A DNA stretch of 64,000 nucleotides from Branchipolynoe longqiensis (Eukaryota; Annelida; Polychaeta; Phyllodocida; Polynoidae): NCBI GenBank assembly GCA_030323885.1, contig CM059198.1, forward strand, positions 76,159,045-76,223,044. Reading direction: 5' to 3'. The notes beneath the pieces were generated by a model. It saw only the letters and a list, made by a program, of their open reading frames with translations. It did no database searches and was not told where the DNA came from. Position numbers and translations under genes: made by a program. Below are positions 30,416 through 41,660 of this stretch, piece by piece (the first letter of the stretch is position 1; each line of letters begins with the position of its first letter).

Positions 30416-30470
30416 CCGGTCTTGATATGACCTTAGATGTTGTCAGGACATAAAACTCCAACAACCAACC
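30416..30470 (+). mobile_element. SINE-A 3' tail only (55 bp)
   Basis: tcttgatatgaccttagatg ... aaactccaacaaccaacc, flanked by aagtcccc at 30408-30415 and 30471-30478. A severely 5'-truncated insertion. Confidence 0.8.
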
Positions 30471-30527
30471 AAGTCCCCATTGCCCAAGTAAGGCCAAACA
30501 CCAGAAGCGAGTGTCAACAAATGCTCA

Positions 30528-30625
30528 TTTTGTAGGCCTTTGTTTTAACTCGGCCGAGGTTTGATCTCACCACCTCCCACACAGCGAGTGAGTGCTCTAC
30601 CCAGTAGGCCATCCCGTCCGCATTT
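30528..30625 (-). mobile_element. SINE-A tRNA-like head fragment
   Basis: Minus-strand head: ttttaactcggccgaggttt, ctctacccagtaggccatcc. The body is lacking. Confidence 0.65.
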
Positions 30626-30787
30626 AAATTATTGGCCGGGATGTTGTACTCACCCAAACTATGCATCGAGTACGTATGATTTGTGTCTGAGCAATTAATA
30701 GACGTCACCGTTGGACAATCTAATATTATGGGTAACTGTGCAGGATGTTTTAAGGAAATGCTCTTACAGAGGGTTTCCACCACCAAC

Positions 30788-31070
30788 CCAGGGTTGCCAA
30801 CATTAAAAAAATGAAAAACTGGAACACCTTACAGAGATATTATATTGGGTGGTCTGGGGGCTACACCCCCAGAAAAATGTTAAAATCTTAGATGCTCTGT
30901 GATGCAGTTTGGAAACAATAATCAGTCAGATTGATGTAATATTACTATATTAATGGTAATGCAGGGTTGCCAACATTGGAAAATGAAAAACCGGAAGAAT
31001 TGTGATGATGGGGACATAAAATATTGTAGACCTTATGGCGAAACTGTCAGGATTGGCAACCTTGCTAACC
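30788..31070. repeat. Possible hAT-like remnant with agggttgccaac words
   Basis: cagggttgccaacatt recurs at 30791 and 30962, and the inverted form ttggcaacctt lies near 31055. These resemble hAT-type termini, but boundaries and an 8-bp duplication could not be fixed. Confidence 0.3.
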
Positions 31071-31424
31071 CACCCTCTGGTGTCAGTGGCAAGAACTAAC
31101 ATTGTGGGTAACAGCTCCCTGCATGCTCTGTACAAAACGTAACTCTCCAAAGGAACAAGCACTGTGTCCGAGTACGCATCCGGCCAGTCGCGACACCGCT
31201 ATCACACACAAAGAAAACACCCGCACACAGCTGTGTTGGCAAACTGTTTACAACTTGATGAATAAAGTCATCAACAAATAAGTGTCTCAAGCTAGAAGAA
31301 TGTTTAATGTGCTAAATAAAACCAGCAAATGATCCCTACCTGTAGATATACAGTGTGAAATGTTGGATCAATTAGTAGTTCCAATTCTCCTATATGTCAG
31401 CCAAGTCTGGGCTTTCAAAGTTTA

Positions 31425-31493
31425 CACTAATTGTTTTGTTTGTTTGTTTTTGTTTAACGTCCTAGCAACATCTAGGGTCATATCAGGACGGAC
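31425..31493 (-). mobile_element. SINE-A 3' tail fragment
   Basis: tttgtttttgtttaacgtcc, then tagcaacatctagggtcatatc. No clear target duplication. Confidence 0.7.
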
Positions 31494-31719
31494 ACCAGAT
31501 TGAGATGATTTACAAAAGATTTCTGAAGTATTTACTCAATGTTTGTAAAGGGACTGCTAAGTTGCATGGCATACAGCAAATTTGGTAGACATAGAATGAG
31601 CAAGCGAGAGTCTGTCGTGGTAAACAAACTAAATTAGTCTCCACCACACATAAGCTTTTATGTAAACTTCACGAAATTGATAACTTTAGTTTGAAATGGA
31701 TTTTGAAAATAAAATCTAT

Positions 31720-32045
31720 TTTTGATTGATTGGTGGTTTCTTTACGCCGTGTCGGCAGCATAGGCCATATTCACGGCGAGAATTGTTTGTTTTTATTCAA
31801 CCATCGCCTTTACATATAATGTCAAAGCATACAATCAGTTATGTATCAATAGACACTTATGAATTGTTAAAAGCTCAAAATCATATAATAAAATAAAAGA
31901 GATAAACAAATTTTTTAAATAAAAATTGTTTTAATGAACTATATGAGGTGGTACATACCAGCTGCCCTCAAAAAGGCTAAAATGTCTTCTTGTTTTACTT
32001 TAGTAAAAAGGTCATGCATGCTGTTTGCAGTGTAAAATTGTTGGC
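31720..32045 (+). repeat. Dispersed repeat R2, longest plus-strand copy
   Basis: tgattgattggtggtttctt at the left, through tcaatagacacttatg, to gctgccctcaaaaaggctaa and ttgttttactttagtaaaaa. Matches 43216-43566 in inverse orientation along its whole length. No protein. Class unknown. Confidence 0.85.
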
Positions 32046-32505
32046 GCAGTGCCATAAAACACAGTTTAGTAAAAATGTGCTTGACTGTCAGTGGGATAAT
32101 TATGGAATGTCAAATATTTGGTTTGGATAAGAAGTGAATCCAAATTGACTAAAATTTGTTTTTGTAAAAGCATAGATTTGACGCTAAGAGATAGTGTCAC
32201 CCAAAATTGGAGTGCCAAACTAGATCAAAATCAACGTACCAATTATAGATTACTCAAACAGGACTTGTCCTTGTCCCTGGAAAACTATTTATTGAATAGA
32301 ACTGGATTTTGTAGATAGACTTGAGTCTATGTAAGTTCAGATGTGGCAACCACAGACTGCCAGTTGCTGTAAATAGGTATTTAGTAGATAATGCCCCATC
32401 ACCATGTATTTTGTATGACCTAAATGTTCAAGGCGATGAACACCTTTTCTCAAATGCAAATACACCGTAAGCTAGGGCTATCGGGCAGGCATGCTTGCCA
32501 AAACT
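32046..32505. other. Unannotated stretch
   Basis: AT-rich, may continue repeat R2. No gene recognised. Confidence 0.4.
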
Positions 32506-32665
32506 AATTTGAGATATTTGCGCTTCAAATATCTCAAAAGTTAGCCATTTACAATAAAAGTTACTTCAAGCTAACGTAAGGTAGATTATAACAATCAATT
32601 TAATCATTTATATCAGAGAACTGGCAGAAAGTCAAACCCATCGGACAATGCAGCTATAACCGGAC
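32506..32665 (+). repeat. Dispersed repeat R3, uninterrupted copy
   Basis: Contains the perfect inverted pair gagatatttg / caaatatctc. Serves as empty-site reference for 29683-30095. Confidence 0.8.
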
Positions 32666-32819
32666 TGACAGCAGCTCGAAGCGGTAAGCGTGTTATCCAT
32701 GGTGTTACCTTCCGGTGCAAATTACATCCATTATTTATATATTATGTTTGGCTTCACCCAGGGGAGGCTGCACTCCCACCCCAATCCCGACGTAATAACT
32801 GCATACATAAATACAAGGA

Positions 32820-33160
32820 AAGCTTCTTTTATTTAGCGACGCCTCTAGAGCACATTGATTTTTATCATCTGCTATTGGATGTCAAACATTTGATCATTCT
32901 GACATATTTCTTTGGAGATAACCCGCCACTGCCACATAGGCTACTCTTTCCGATAAGCAGCAAGGGGTCTTTTATATGCACTTTCCCAGAGACAGGACAG
33001 CACATACCACAACCTTTGATGAACCAGTTGTGGACTACTGGTTGGAACGGAAAATAACTCAAACTGCAAATGGGTCGACTGAGCAGGATCAATAGGATGA
33101 CCGACACCTTCATAGGTGGACACTCCACTGCCTGAGCTACATGCCGCTCCACCTCCACAC
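32820..33160 (-). mobile_element. SINE-B, tRNA-derived SINE of molluscan type
   Basis: Minus strand: tRNA-like head ggcatgtagctcaggcagtg (A box), then ggacccatttgcagtttg-like body, the downstream motif cccttgctgcttatcggaaa and gagtagcc. A second copy lies at 41150-41372. Open frames here are SINE-derived. Confidence 0.85.
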
Positions 33161-33302
33161 AAGAAGCATATCACTGCCCAGCTACACTAACACCTACAAC
33201 GTTCACAATAGCTTAATGCAGTTAGGGTGGGGTTTTCCCCCCCAGACACCACACAACCTGCACGTAGTAGACAGCCACGTATCCACGGTGACACCCATCT
33301 GG

Positions 33303-33400
33303 TGACGTCACGCCCAGCTCCATCCTCGGGGCGCGGGCCGTGTGGACCCCGTTACCATGGTAACGGACCACGGAGGGGGTGAGTGTCATGGCGGCAGTGT
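33303..33400. promoter_or_regulatory. Candidate promoter: CRE, RFX X-box palindrome, YY1-like site
   Basis: Within 100 bp: TGACGTCA (33303-33310), the perfect X-box palindrome GTTACCATGGTAAC (33351-33364) and tcatggcggc (33386-33395), in locally CpG-rich DNA (ggggcgcgggccg). The spacing looks like a TATA-less promoter. The served transcript is not identified. X-boxes bind RFX factors and are frequent in ciliary-gene promoters. Confidence 0.4.
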
Positions 33401-33552
33401 GCGAGAGGCCAGGCGGGCAGTGCCCGGATGTAGGTGACACAGTCACCAGGCTGCTGGTTACACAGGCCCGGGGACCAGCCAAGTCGCTGTACCCACTAAG
33501 GCACATTGCCAGCCAACTTAAAGTGGGTCACCTCCACAAGACCTTGCTTTGA
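33388..33552 (+). CDS. Small open frame after the X-box promoter, possible first exon
   Basis: 54 codons starting MAAVCERPGGQCPDVGDTV in good initiation context (gtcATGG). A donor-like GTGGGT at 33523 lies in frame. No domain recognised. It is proposed only because of the promoter-like cluster immediately upstream, and chance is a real alternative. Confidence 0.18.
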   Translation: MAAVCERPGGQCPDVGDTVTRLLVTQARGPAKSLYPLRHIASQLKVGHLHKTLL

Positions 33553-33739
33553 CCTTGGGTAATCTTGTGTTGACCTTTAATAACCGTAGTACTGATTATA
33601 ATGTCATTTGTCCCCCCCCCCCCCGCCCCCGCCCCACCCAGGCGGCTGTAACTGCACTGTAAATCGTCAGGCAATGGTGGGACACAGAGAGCGAAACAGT
33701 TGTGGCTGAATATTTCTTTGAGGTTGTACAGTGGACACT

Positions 33740-34640
33740 TCACTTGGCATACTGTTCACACACCACTTTCTGTGCAGCACACTTCTAGGTCCTGCACAGT
33801 GTACATCTCACTGTCTATCCAATGTTCACTTCCTGTAATGTTCACACACCACTTTCTGTGCAGCACACTTCCATGTCCTGCACAGTGTACATCTCACTGT
33901 CTATACAATGTTCACTTCCTGTACAGTTCACACACCACTTTCTGTGCAGCACACTTCTGTGTCATGCACAGTGTACATCTCACTGTCTATACAATGTTCA
34001 CTTCCTGTACAGTTCACACACCACTTTCTGTGCAGCACACTTCCATGTCCTGCACAGTGTACATCTCACTGTCTATACAATGTTCACTTCCTGTACAGTT
34101 CACACACCACTTTCTGTGCAGCACACTTCCACAGTGTACATCTCACTGTCTATACAATGTTCACTTCCTGTACAGTTCACACACCACTTTCTGTGCAGCA
34201 TAGTTCCATGTCCTGCACAGTGTACATCGCCCTTTCTATACAATGTGCAACACTTGCTGAACAATGCATACACTACACACACCACTTCTTGCACAGTGCA
34301 TACATCACTTCCTGTATAGTGCATGCATCACTTTGTATAATGCACAACACTGCACAGTGCATACATCATTTCCTATACAGTGCATACATCATTTCTTATA
34401 CAGTGCACACGTCACTTGCTACATAATTCACACATCACTTCCTGTATAGTGCACACATCACTTTGTATACTGCACACATCACTTCCTGCATAGTGCACAC
34501 ATCACCTCCTGCATAGTGCACACATCACTTCTTGTAAAATGCACACATCACTTCTTTTATAGTGCATTCATCACTTTTTATACTGTGTAAATGTAAAATT
34601 TCCTGTGCAGTACATACGTCACTTCCTGTGCAGTGCACAC
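33740..34640. repeat. 86-bp minisatellite grading into short repeats
   Basis: Unit tctgtgcagcacacttcc ... ctgtctatacaatgttcac, period 86 bp to about 34250, then degenerate copies of gcacacatcacttcctgtat. Cys/Ser/Thr-rich open frames here are artefacts. Confidence 0.93.
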
Positions 34641-34672
34641 ATCACTAGATCCTCCACAAGTCTCCTCCTCCG

Positions 34673-34720
34673 TTCTGATACAACCTTGGATGTTGCCAGG
34701 ATGTAAAACAACCAACCAGC
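34673..34720 (+). mobile_element. SINE-A 3' tail only (48 bp)
   Basis: tctgatacaaccttggatgt, tgccaggatgtaaaacaacc. Flanked by caagtctcctcctccgt (34657-34672) and caagtctcctccgt (34721-34733), a duplication differing by one TCC. Confidence 0.8.
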
Positions 34721-34733
34721 CAAGTCTCCTCCG

Positions 34734-35376
34734 TCTAGTTGAGCCTCATCACGCAATGTGGCGGAAGTTTGGCACGTGACCCACAAGACTTAGGCTTTAC
34801 CGCAGACAAGCAATGTGCTGACCTCAGCCTTTTGAAAGCCACCCCATCACAGAATAGCACACTGGTGTAGTATTCCCCAGCGCCACATGGGGCATTAGTG
34901 GCGCTCCATCTCAAAGCCAGACATGGGCTCACTTTGGTATCGTCAGGCCAGAAACAACAGCTTCCAGACCTTCCAATAGAATCAGTCAGAAAACACCGTC
35001 AACGAATCGCTTGATTTTTAATGTCATCAGTAAATTATGTTGAATGTCACTGGTGCTATTAAGTATCATCAGGTCTTAAATGCATACAGTATATTAGAGA
35101 CACAGCGTCACAGAAAAGGGGTCCGTAATTCTCACCTGGGCTATTCAAATTCACCTATTTACCTGCAGGATATTATACTGGGGATGCAGCAATACATCGC
35201 TAAAAGATCTCCCTGATAGTTATATTCCAGTATAACATTGCTGGGGGTGGGTGGGCGGCATTTTGATGAAATATAGTTATAGTACCTTCATTGTCACCTC
35301 CGAACAGAAAAGTTGTGAACTCAGCCTCCACCTGGCTGGTGGCTGCAGTCATGTGGGCCTCAGGCTACACATGTCC
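34734..35376. other. Unannotated stretch
   Basis: No gene or repeat identified. Confidence 0.4.
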
Positions 35377-35990
35377 GTAGCACCACCTCACACATCACAC
35401 ACAAGTCTGTAGCACCACCTCACAGTGCGGGGTCAGTGCTCACTGAGAGCCCCACACCACACAGTGCGGGGTAAGTGCCCACTGAGAGCGCCACACCGCA
35501 GTCACCGAGTCCACTCATTCATAGCACCACCTCACATAGTGTGGGGGCACTGCCCACTGAGAGCCCCACACCGCAGTCACCGAGTCCACATATTTGTAGC
35601 ACCACCTCACACAGTGTGGGGGCAGTGCCCACTGAGAGCCCCACACCGCATTCACCCAGTCCACACATTTGTAGCACCACCTCACACATTGCGGGGTCAG
35701 TGCCCACTGAGAGCCCCACACCGCACTCACTAAGTCCACACGTTCGTAGCACCACCTCACACAGTGCGGGGGCAGTGCCCACTGAGAGTTCCACACAGCA
35801 GTCACCAATGTCCATACGTTCGTAGCACCACCTCACACAGTGCATGGGCAGTGCCCACAGAGAACTTCACACTGCAGTCACCAAGTCGACACGTCTGTAG
35901 GACCATCTCACACACCGTGGGGTCAGCTCACACCAAGAGCCATACACCGCACTCACCAAAGCTGTAGCACCGCACTCACCAGAGCTATAG
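35377..35990. repeat. 75-bp minisatellite
   Basis: agcaccacctcacacagtgc ... gccccacaccgcactcacc. Starts at 35523, 35598, 35673, 35748 and 35824. Period 75 bp (25 codons) explains the His/Pro- and Trp/Cys-rich frames on both strands. Confidence 0.94.
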
Positions 35991-36353
35991 CAGAAGCCCG
36001 TCAGAGCGGCTTCATACCAACTGTGCGGTCTGCTCCAGATGTGAGCACACAAATTTACAAACACAATCGCTCTGCAAAGATTCACTCATCCCATGCCACT
36101 TCCTTATGAACGGCGGTGTCAATATCTTGCAAGTGGGCGATAATGGAGTGATCGAGCCTTCTTTACCATCTAGAAGATCCTTTACCAGATCACTCACGTC
36201 TCCGTTCACAACACGAGTCTTCCGCAGTATCACACCACAACGGGCACGTCGGACGGTCCCTGGTGGTCATAGTCGACACCAGATCCCCGACTGACCCCGA
36301 GTGACCCTGAGTGACCTGAGTCGGGCAGGACGCAGCCGGGTGTGAGGAGTGAG
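35991..36353. other. Unannotated stretch
   Basis: Includes agtgaccctgagtgacc direct repeats at about 36290-36320. No gene recognised. Confidence 0.4.
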
Positions 36354-36368
36354 GCGCCCCCTGGCGGT
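36354..36368 (-). promoter_or_regulatory. CTCF-like site
   Basis: The minus strand reads ACCGCCAGGGGGCGC, close to the core CTCF consensus CCACCAGGGGGCGC. Looser matches lie at about 48495-48510 and 54018-54031. Binding is inferred only. Confidence 0.3.
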
Positions 36369-36479
36369 AACAGTCCGGGTTATGGTCTCACGGTTCCGGT
36401 TATGCTGCTCTGCCACACCACAATTGGAACTCTCCTGCCTCTCTTCTAGTTGGGTCACGTGACACCTAAATATGTAGGT

Positions 36480-36511
36480 GGCGCGTGTGTGTGTATACAC
36501 ACACACGCGCC
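36480..36511. repeat. Perfect 32-bp palindrome of alternating purine-pyrimidine
   Basis: Two exact 16-base arms (ggcgcgtgtgtgtgta and its complement) with no spacer. An E-box palindrome GTCACGTGAC lies 17 bases upstream (36454-36463). Can extrude as a cruciform or form Z-DNA. Confidence 0.95.
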
Positions 36512-37109
36512 GTTATTCCCACAAACCACCACAATGACACCGCTCATCACGACGGGCTCATCACTCACTGCCAGCAGCTCGTGCAAATATCAGCCCGGGC
36601 TTGTTCGAGGAGGGGGGGGGGGGCAGTTACCCCCGCCTTCCTATTGTTCTCCCCGCTTCCACTCGCCCACTCGTCCAGTAGTGACACCGCACACTGCCCA
36701 CAGCTCGGCAACATGTGGAGACACTAGTAAGGCCCGGGTGGTCGATGGCCGTCAATGTGTGCACACTACCAGTGGCTGATTCTTGAGTGATTCAGGGTGG
36801 TCGAGGCGCGTGGAGTGCGCCTGTCCCCCAGGAAGCCATCAGAGGGGGGAGGAGGGATGGGCATGGAGGATAGGGGGGGGGGGGGGCGGGCGCCAGGGAG
36901 GCAGCCTGGACACAGGGGGAGTGGTGGTATTGCACCCAAACACACACTGCACCAGAACACGCCTCGAGCAGCTCGAGCCGAGGGCAGTGCGCCACCAGAA
37001 TCCCCCACTCCCACCCCACCCCGAGGACCTCCCGCACCAGGCGCACAGAACTGGGTGTGTGTGAGTGGAGGGGGGGGGGGGCGTGTGTGTCTCAGCGTGG
37101 TAGGTTGTT
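36512..37109. other. G/C-run-rich stretch, nothing recognised
   Basis: Poly-G runs at about 36612-36624, 36875-36887 and 37068-37081. No gene. Confidence 0.4.
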
Positions 37110-37168
37110 TGGTTGGTTCTTGGTGTTTGACGTCCTTGCAACATATAAGGTCATATCAGGACGGGGTC
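37110..37168 (-). mobile_element. SINE-A 3' tail fragment
   Basis: ttcttggtgtttgacgtcct, aaggtcatatcaggacgggg. gtctcag on both sides (about 37088 and 37169) may be the target duplication. Confidence 0.65.
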
Positions 37169-37706
37169 TCAGGGGGCGAGTGTGTGTGTGTCTGTACGGT
37201 GGTGTGGTGGTGTTGTTCTTGTGGTGGGTGGTGTTGGTGTTGGTGTTGGTGTTGGTGGTGGTGTTGGTTTTGGTGTACTTCGTCGCAGTGCCAGTTCGGC
37301 TCCCCTCCCTCAACATCCCCATTTCACATCAGAGCGCCGCCACCCCCCCCCACCCCCCACACACGACTTACTATATCTGTTTCAAACCTCACTGCTGCAT
37401 AACAAATAATGAAAACAATATTCTTTAAACAAGACCCAAAACCAAAAATAGCCCCGCCTCCCAAAGTAACAAAAACAAACAAAAATCCTAAACACCAAAC
37501 CCCAAGAAGATTCGATTCCTCGTCCCACATGTAGGAGTCGGCATGGAACAGACAGTAGGTCACACGGCGGGTTGACGGTCGGGCCGGGGCCGCTCCATCC
37601 CCCCCCCCCCCGCCTCCATCACACCCCACTCCATCCACACCCCACTCCATCCACACCCCACTACAGGCTGTGCGATGGATAACCAAATAATTCCTGGTTG
37701 TTCTAA
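37169..37706. other. GT-rich and C-rich stretch
   Basis: GT-rich trinucleotide and hexanucleotide repeats at 37195-37275, poly-C and ccccactccatccaca repeats at 37598-37665. No gene. Confidence 0.45.
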
Positions 37707-38344
37707 TACCCGGTCACACTAAGACGTAACAGGCCAGCGAGTGGGGAACGTACAAATCACTTATTTACGTTGAGATACGTAGAAGTTCTCCGCGTTTCAC
37801 AGCCAAGTTTGAGGTCAGTGCAACGTAGTGGACATAGGCGAAACGTCGATCCAACGCATGAGAACATTAAAAAATGTTCACGGAACGCCATGAACGTTAT
37901 ATACGTTATTCGATCGGCAGAAATATATACGCCGTTATACGTTAAATATGTCAAAACACAGTGGAGAAATGCCAAACGTACATTAGACATACGTTAGACG
38001 TACATTTTCAATACGTTGTCAATACGTGCACTGTATGTTTCTGCCAGCTTGACTTACGCCTGACATAGTTCAATGTATGTATAAAGTATGTGCAACATAT
38101 GTCTAGCGAACTCGATGTATTGTATGTCTAACGTATACATAGCGTATGCTAACTTATGAGCCACACATTGTCTTACGTCAAAATTTTTGGGTATGTCCGA
38201 AACCTTGATGTGTGTCACCGTATCTCGACGTAGGCTTAACGAACGCGTGACGTATCTCGACATTCCTCGACATATCTTGACGTAATGGCCAAATTTCACC
38301 TGTCGGCTTACGCTACCGCATTACGTTGTAGTATGACAACCCCA
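37707..38344. mobile_element. Harbinger-like MITE, older copy
   Basis: The diverged terminus cccggtcacactaagacgt at left pairs with acgttgtagtatgacaac at right. The interior is rich in ACGT words and shares ttatatacgttatt and gtggagaaatgccaaac with the copy at 38437-38952. Flanks TAA/TTA. Confidence 0.65.
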
Positions 38345-38436
38345 TTATACCAATATTTCTTTTGCTGTTTTTGTTGTTGGTCTTATTGGGCTTTGCTCTT
38401 GCATGCGCAGTCACGTGTTGTGGGGTGGTTACCTAA

Positions 38437-38952
38437 AGGCCCTGTCACACTACAACATACGTACGTCTGACGATTGCTAGTGTATGACAGCGTATAATAG
38501 AAAGTATGGCCAAACGCAATACACTCGCAGAACACCAGTGAACGTTATATACGTTATTCAATCGCCAGAAGTACGCCTTATAGGTTAAATACGTCAAGAC
38601 ACGGTGGAGAAACACCAAACCTATGTTACACATTCGTTATCCATACGTTGTCAATATGCCGGCTCGACTTACGACTGACATAGTCCAACATATGTATAAC
38701 GCTTGTATAATGTACATCTAGCATACATCGACGTATGTCTAACGTATACATAGTGTATGCCTAACGTATAAGACACACGTTGTCACACATCAAAAGTTTC
38801 GGTGCCTTGGCGTGCCATGCCGTATGACACCATACAATAGTGTATACCAGTGTACGCCTAACGTACCCATACCGTATCTCGATGTACACCAACGTCTTGA
38901 CCCAAAATCACCTATGTTGACATACGCGATGCGTCGTAGTGTGACAGGGCCT
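38437..38952. mobile_element. Harbinger-like MITE with TAA target duplication
   Basis: Terminal inverted repeats AGGCCCTGTCACACTAC at left and its complement ending at 38952, extending imperfectly to about 25 bp. Flanked by TAA at 38434-38436 and 38953-38955, the 3-bp TWA duplication typical of PIF/Harbinger. No coding capacity. Confidence 0.85.
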
Positions 38953-39102
38953 TAAGTGACATCACAGGTCATGTCAGAGGTCACGTCATGCATCTTTAAG
39001 TGGACTGACACACTACCCTCCCCATGTTGGTCGGTCAATACTCGCCCCAGCAGCACTCGGGCATAACACTCATTATCTGGCATTAATTCACCTGATGACA
39101 TC

Positions 39103-39612
39103 ATGTGTTCAGACATGGATGCCGTATACATGTAGATGTGAACAGTGTTCAGACATGGATGCTGTACACTTGTAGATGTGAACATGTAGATGTGAACAGT
39201 GTTCAGACATGGATGCTGTATACATGTAGATGTGAACAGTGTTCAGACATGGATTCTGTACACTTGTAGATGTGAACATGTAGATGTGAACAGTGTTCAG
39301 ACATGGATGCTGTATACTTGTAGATGTGAACAGTGTTCAGACATGGATGCTGTATACTTGTAGATGTGAACAGTGTTCAGACATGGATGCTGTATACTTG
39401 TAGATGTGAACAGTGTTCAGACATGGATGCTGTATACTTGTAGATGTGAACAGTGTTCAGACATGGATGCTGTATACTTGTAGATGTGAACAGTGTTCAG
39501 ACATGGATGCTGTATACTTGTAGATGTGAACAGTGTTCAGACATGGATGCTGTACACTTGTAGATGTGAACAGTGTTCAGACATGGATTCTGTACACTTG
39601 TAGATGTGAACA
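39103..39612. repeat. 40-bp minisatellite
   Basis: Unit cagtgttcagacatggatgc + tgtatacttgtagatgtgaa, about 12 copies, highly homogeneous in the middle. Two units carry an extra catgtagatgtgaa. Confidence 0.95.
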
Positions 39613-39771
39613 AGACGGGTGGCGGTGTTTGGTGTTTGGACCTCACATGGGCTGGTCACGAACACGCGCCACATCCGGGTAGGCTGCAGCGAGTGAGTGT
39701 GTGAGTGTGGGTGTGTGTGGGTGTGAGTGAGTGAGTATGTGGGGGAGTGTGTGTGAGTGGAGGTGTATGTT

Positions 39772-39972
39772 GATTGATTGATTGGTGGTTGCTTTACGCC
39801 GTTTCAGCACCATAGGCCATATTCACGGGGAGAAATGTTTGTTTTTGTTCAAACCATTACTTTTACATGTAAAAGCATTCAATCAATTTTGTGTCAATAG
39901 ATACTCATGATTTTTTTAAACTCACAATCATATAGTTTCTGGTCAAGCTAAATAAAATTCAAAATTGATGGC
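39772..39972 (+). repeat. Dispersed repeat R2, partial
   Basis: gattgattgattggtggttg, ccatattcacggggagaaat, caatagatactcatg. Confidence 0.8.
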
Positions 39973-40008
39973 TGATTGGTGGTTGTGGGTGGGAGTGTGG
40001 ATAGTTGT

Positions 40009-40054
40009 TTCTTGGAGTTTTACGTCCTGGCAACATTTAAGGTCATATCAGGAC
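40009..40054 (-). mobile_element. SINE-A 3' tail only (46 bp)
   Basis: tcttggagttttacgtcctg ... ggtcatatcaggac, flanked by tagttgt at 40002-40008 and 40055-40061. Confidence 0.75.
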
Positions 40055-40061
40055 TAGTTGT

Positions 40062-40985
40062 GTGTGCGTGTTGCATCGTTTCGTCAGAATAACGTTCTTG
40101 TCTTTCTTAATTGGACAACATCTGTTAAAAAAATATATATATATTAAATTTTAAAAAATCATGAGAAAAAAAGAAACAAATCTTGGTGCTAAATATATTG
40201 TCGTGACTTGGAAGTTACACTTCCGGAGTATGTTGCCAACTAGAAGAGCCCGCATCACCACTGGAGCCAACTGGATCTCAGATAAGCAGCCAATTAGTGA
40301 GTGAGCTAACTAGGCAGGCACTCACATTCTGCATGGTGCCTCCACACCCTACAACACTCCACACTCCACCCCGCAACACTCACACAACACTCCACCTGAC
40401 CCCGGTTAACTTAGATCGAAGTGATCAAATTAGGTCAGAAGTATAACAAAACCAAGGAGCCACCATCACAAATATTGCGGACGTAGCACATTTTCACTTG
40501 GCATTTGTTTGTTAGTTAGTTCAATCGTTAAACGATGCAACTTTGCATTGTAGCTAATGTGTTCCTGTATGTGTAATGAGATGCACAGTGTTATTGTGGT
40601 ACTGTGCCTCTGGTACTGTGCCTGTGTGGCGTATGTATATATCACGGATGAAAGGTCTCCGGGAAAAAAAGCGGAAATGCAGATCTTCTCCCATAGGTTT
40701 AGAATTGTCAGGGAATCGTGGAAAATTTCCGGAAATCGGGTTTCATATATATTGGTATATGCTGTGCTGCGTACTGCTGCGCCGTCTGCACCATATATTA
40801 GTATACGCTGATGGTGCTGTGGGGTTGAAAAATCCCGGAAATTCGCGAAATCGCGGAGATCTTTCATCCCTGATATATAAGTGTGGGGAAAAAGGCGGAC
40901 TTACCATCATGTTTCAGAGTACGGCATAATAAAAGGCAGACAATCGTAATGATTCTGCAGAAATGGTAATGGTTGGCAGCTGTCA
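40062..40985. other. Unannotated stretch
   Basis: AT-rich patch at 40130-40155. No gene recognised. Overlapping 84- to 133-codon frames at 40466-40929 lie on both strands and have no domain. Confidence 0.35.
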
Positions 40986-41138
40986 TTGCCCCACTGGCAC
41001 CATGACCCACTGAGTCCCGTCATTCTGGTACCGAGCATAACAGTCCTGGCCCTATTAAGGCGGGACAGACGAGGCAGTGACAAGAATAAACTTTGTATGT
41101 CATTCGACTCAGTCGTGGTTCAAACGCAGGACTTACAT
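40986..41138 (-). mobile_element. SINE-A, old diverged copy
   Basis: gccccactggcaccatgacc, then aacagtcctggccctatt, gacaagaataaactttgtat and cagtcgtggttcaaac follow SINE-A order with many substitutions. Confidence 0.6.
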
Positions 41139-41149
41139 GAGAAAACAGG

Positions 41150-41372
41150 GGAGCGGGATGTAACTCAGGCAGGAGAGTCTCCACCTGTGAAGGTTTGGAT
41201 CATCCGATCGATCCTGCTCATTGGACCCATTTGCAGTTTGGGCTGTTTTCCGTTCCAACTGGTGGTCCAAAACTGGTTCATCAAGAGCTGTGGTATGTGC
41301 CATCCTGTCTGTGGGAAAGTGTATATAAAAGGCCCCTTGCTGCTTATCGGAAAGAGTAACCCAAGTGGCGGC
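41150..41372 (+). mobile_element. SINE-B copy
   Basis: gggatgtaactcaggcagga (A box), ttggacccatttgcagtttg, gccccttgctgcttatcgga. Same family as 32820-33160. Confidence 0.85.
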
Positions 41373-41385
41373 AGTTGATGTTTTC

Positions 41386-41660
41386 ACATGGCGACTTTAT
41401 AGTGCTGCCCTACAGGGAAATCAGGCTGCCGGCAACATGACCTGATATCCCACTCAATCACCTTATCCTGACACTGAGCGAACCAGCCCTTGCCCTATCC
41501 TAGTAATGCCGAGCGCCAGGCTAGGAAGCGACAAGTATCAATTTTTAGGTCATTTGTTTGACTCGACCAGGGTTCGAACTCACAAACTCATGGGTTCGGA
41601 TCCCCCGACCTCCCAAAACAGGGGACGGACGCTCAACTCATTTGGCCATCCCGTCTGGTT
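41386..41660 (-). mobile_element. SINE-A copy with duplicated B-box segment
   Basis: Body plus tRNA-like head. Where other copies have one ggttcgaaccc, this has gggttcgaactcacaaactc followed by atgggttcggatccccc. Shared with 51036-51389. Confidence 0.9.

Noticed and set aside
35425..35845. His/Pro- and Trp/Cys-rich frames
   Set aside because: 75-bp minisatellite, same cause.
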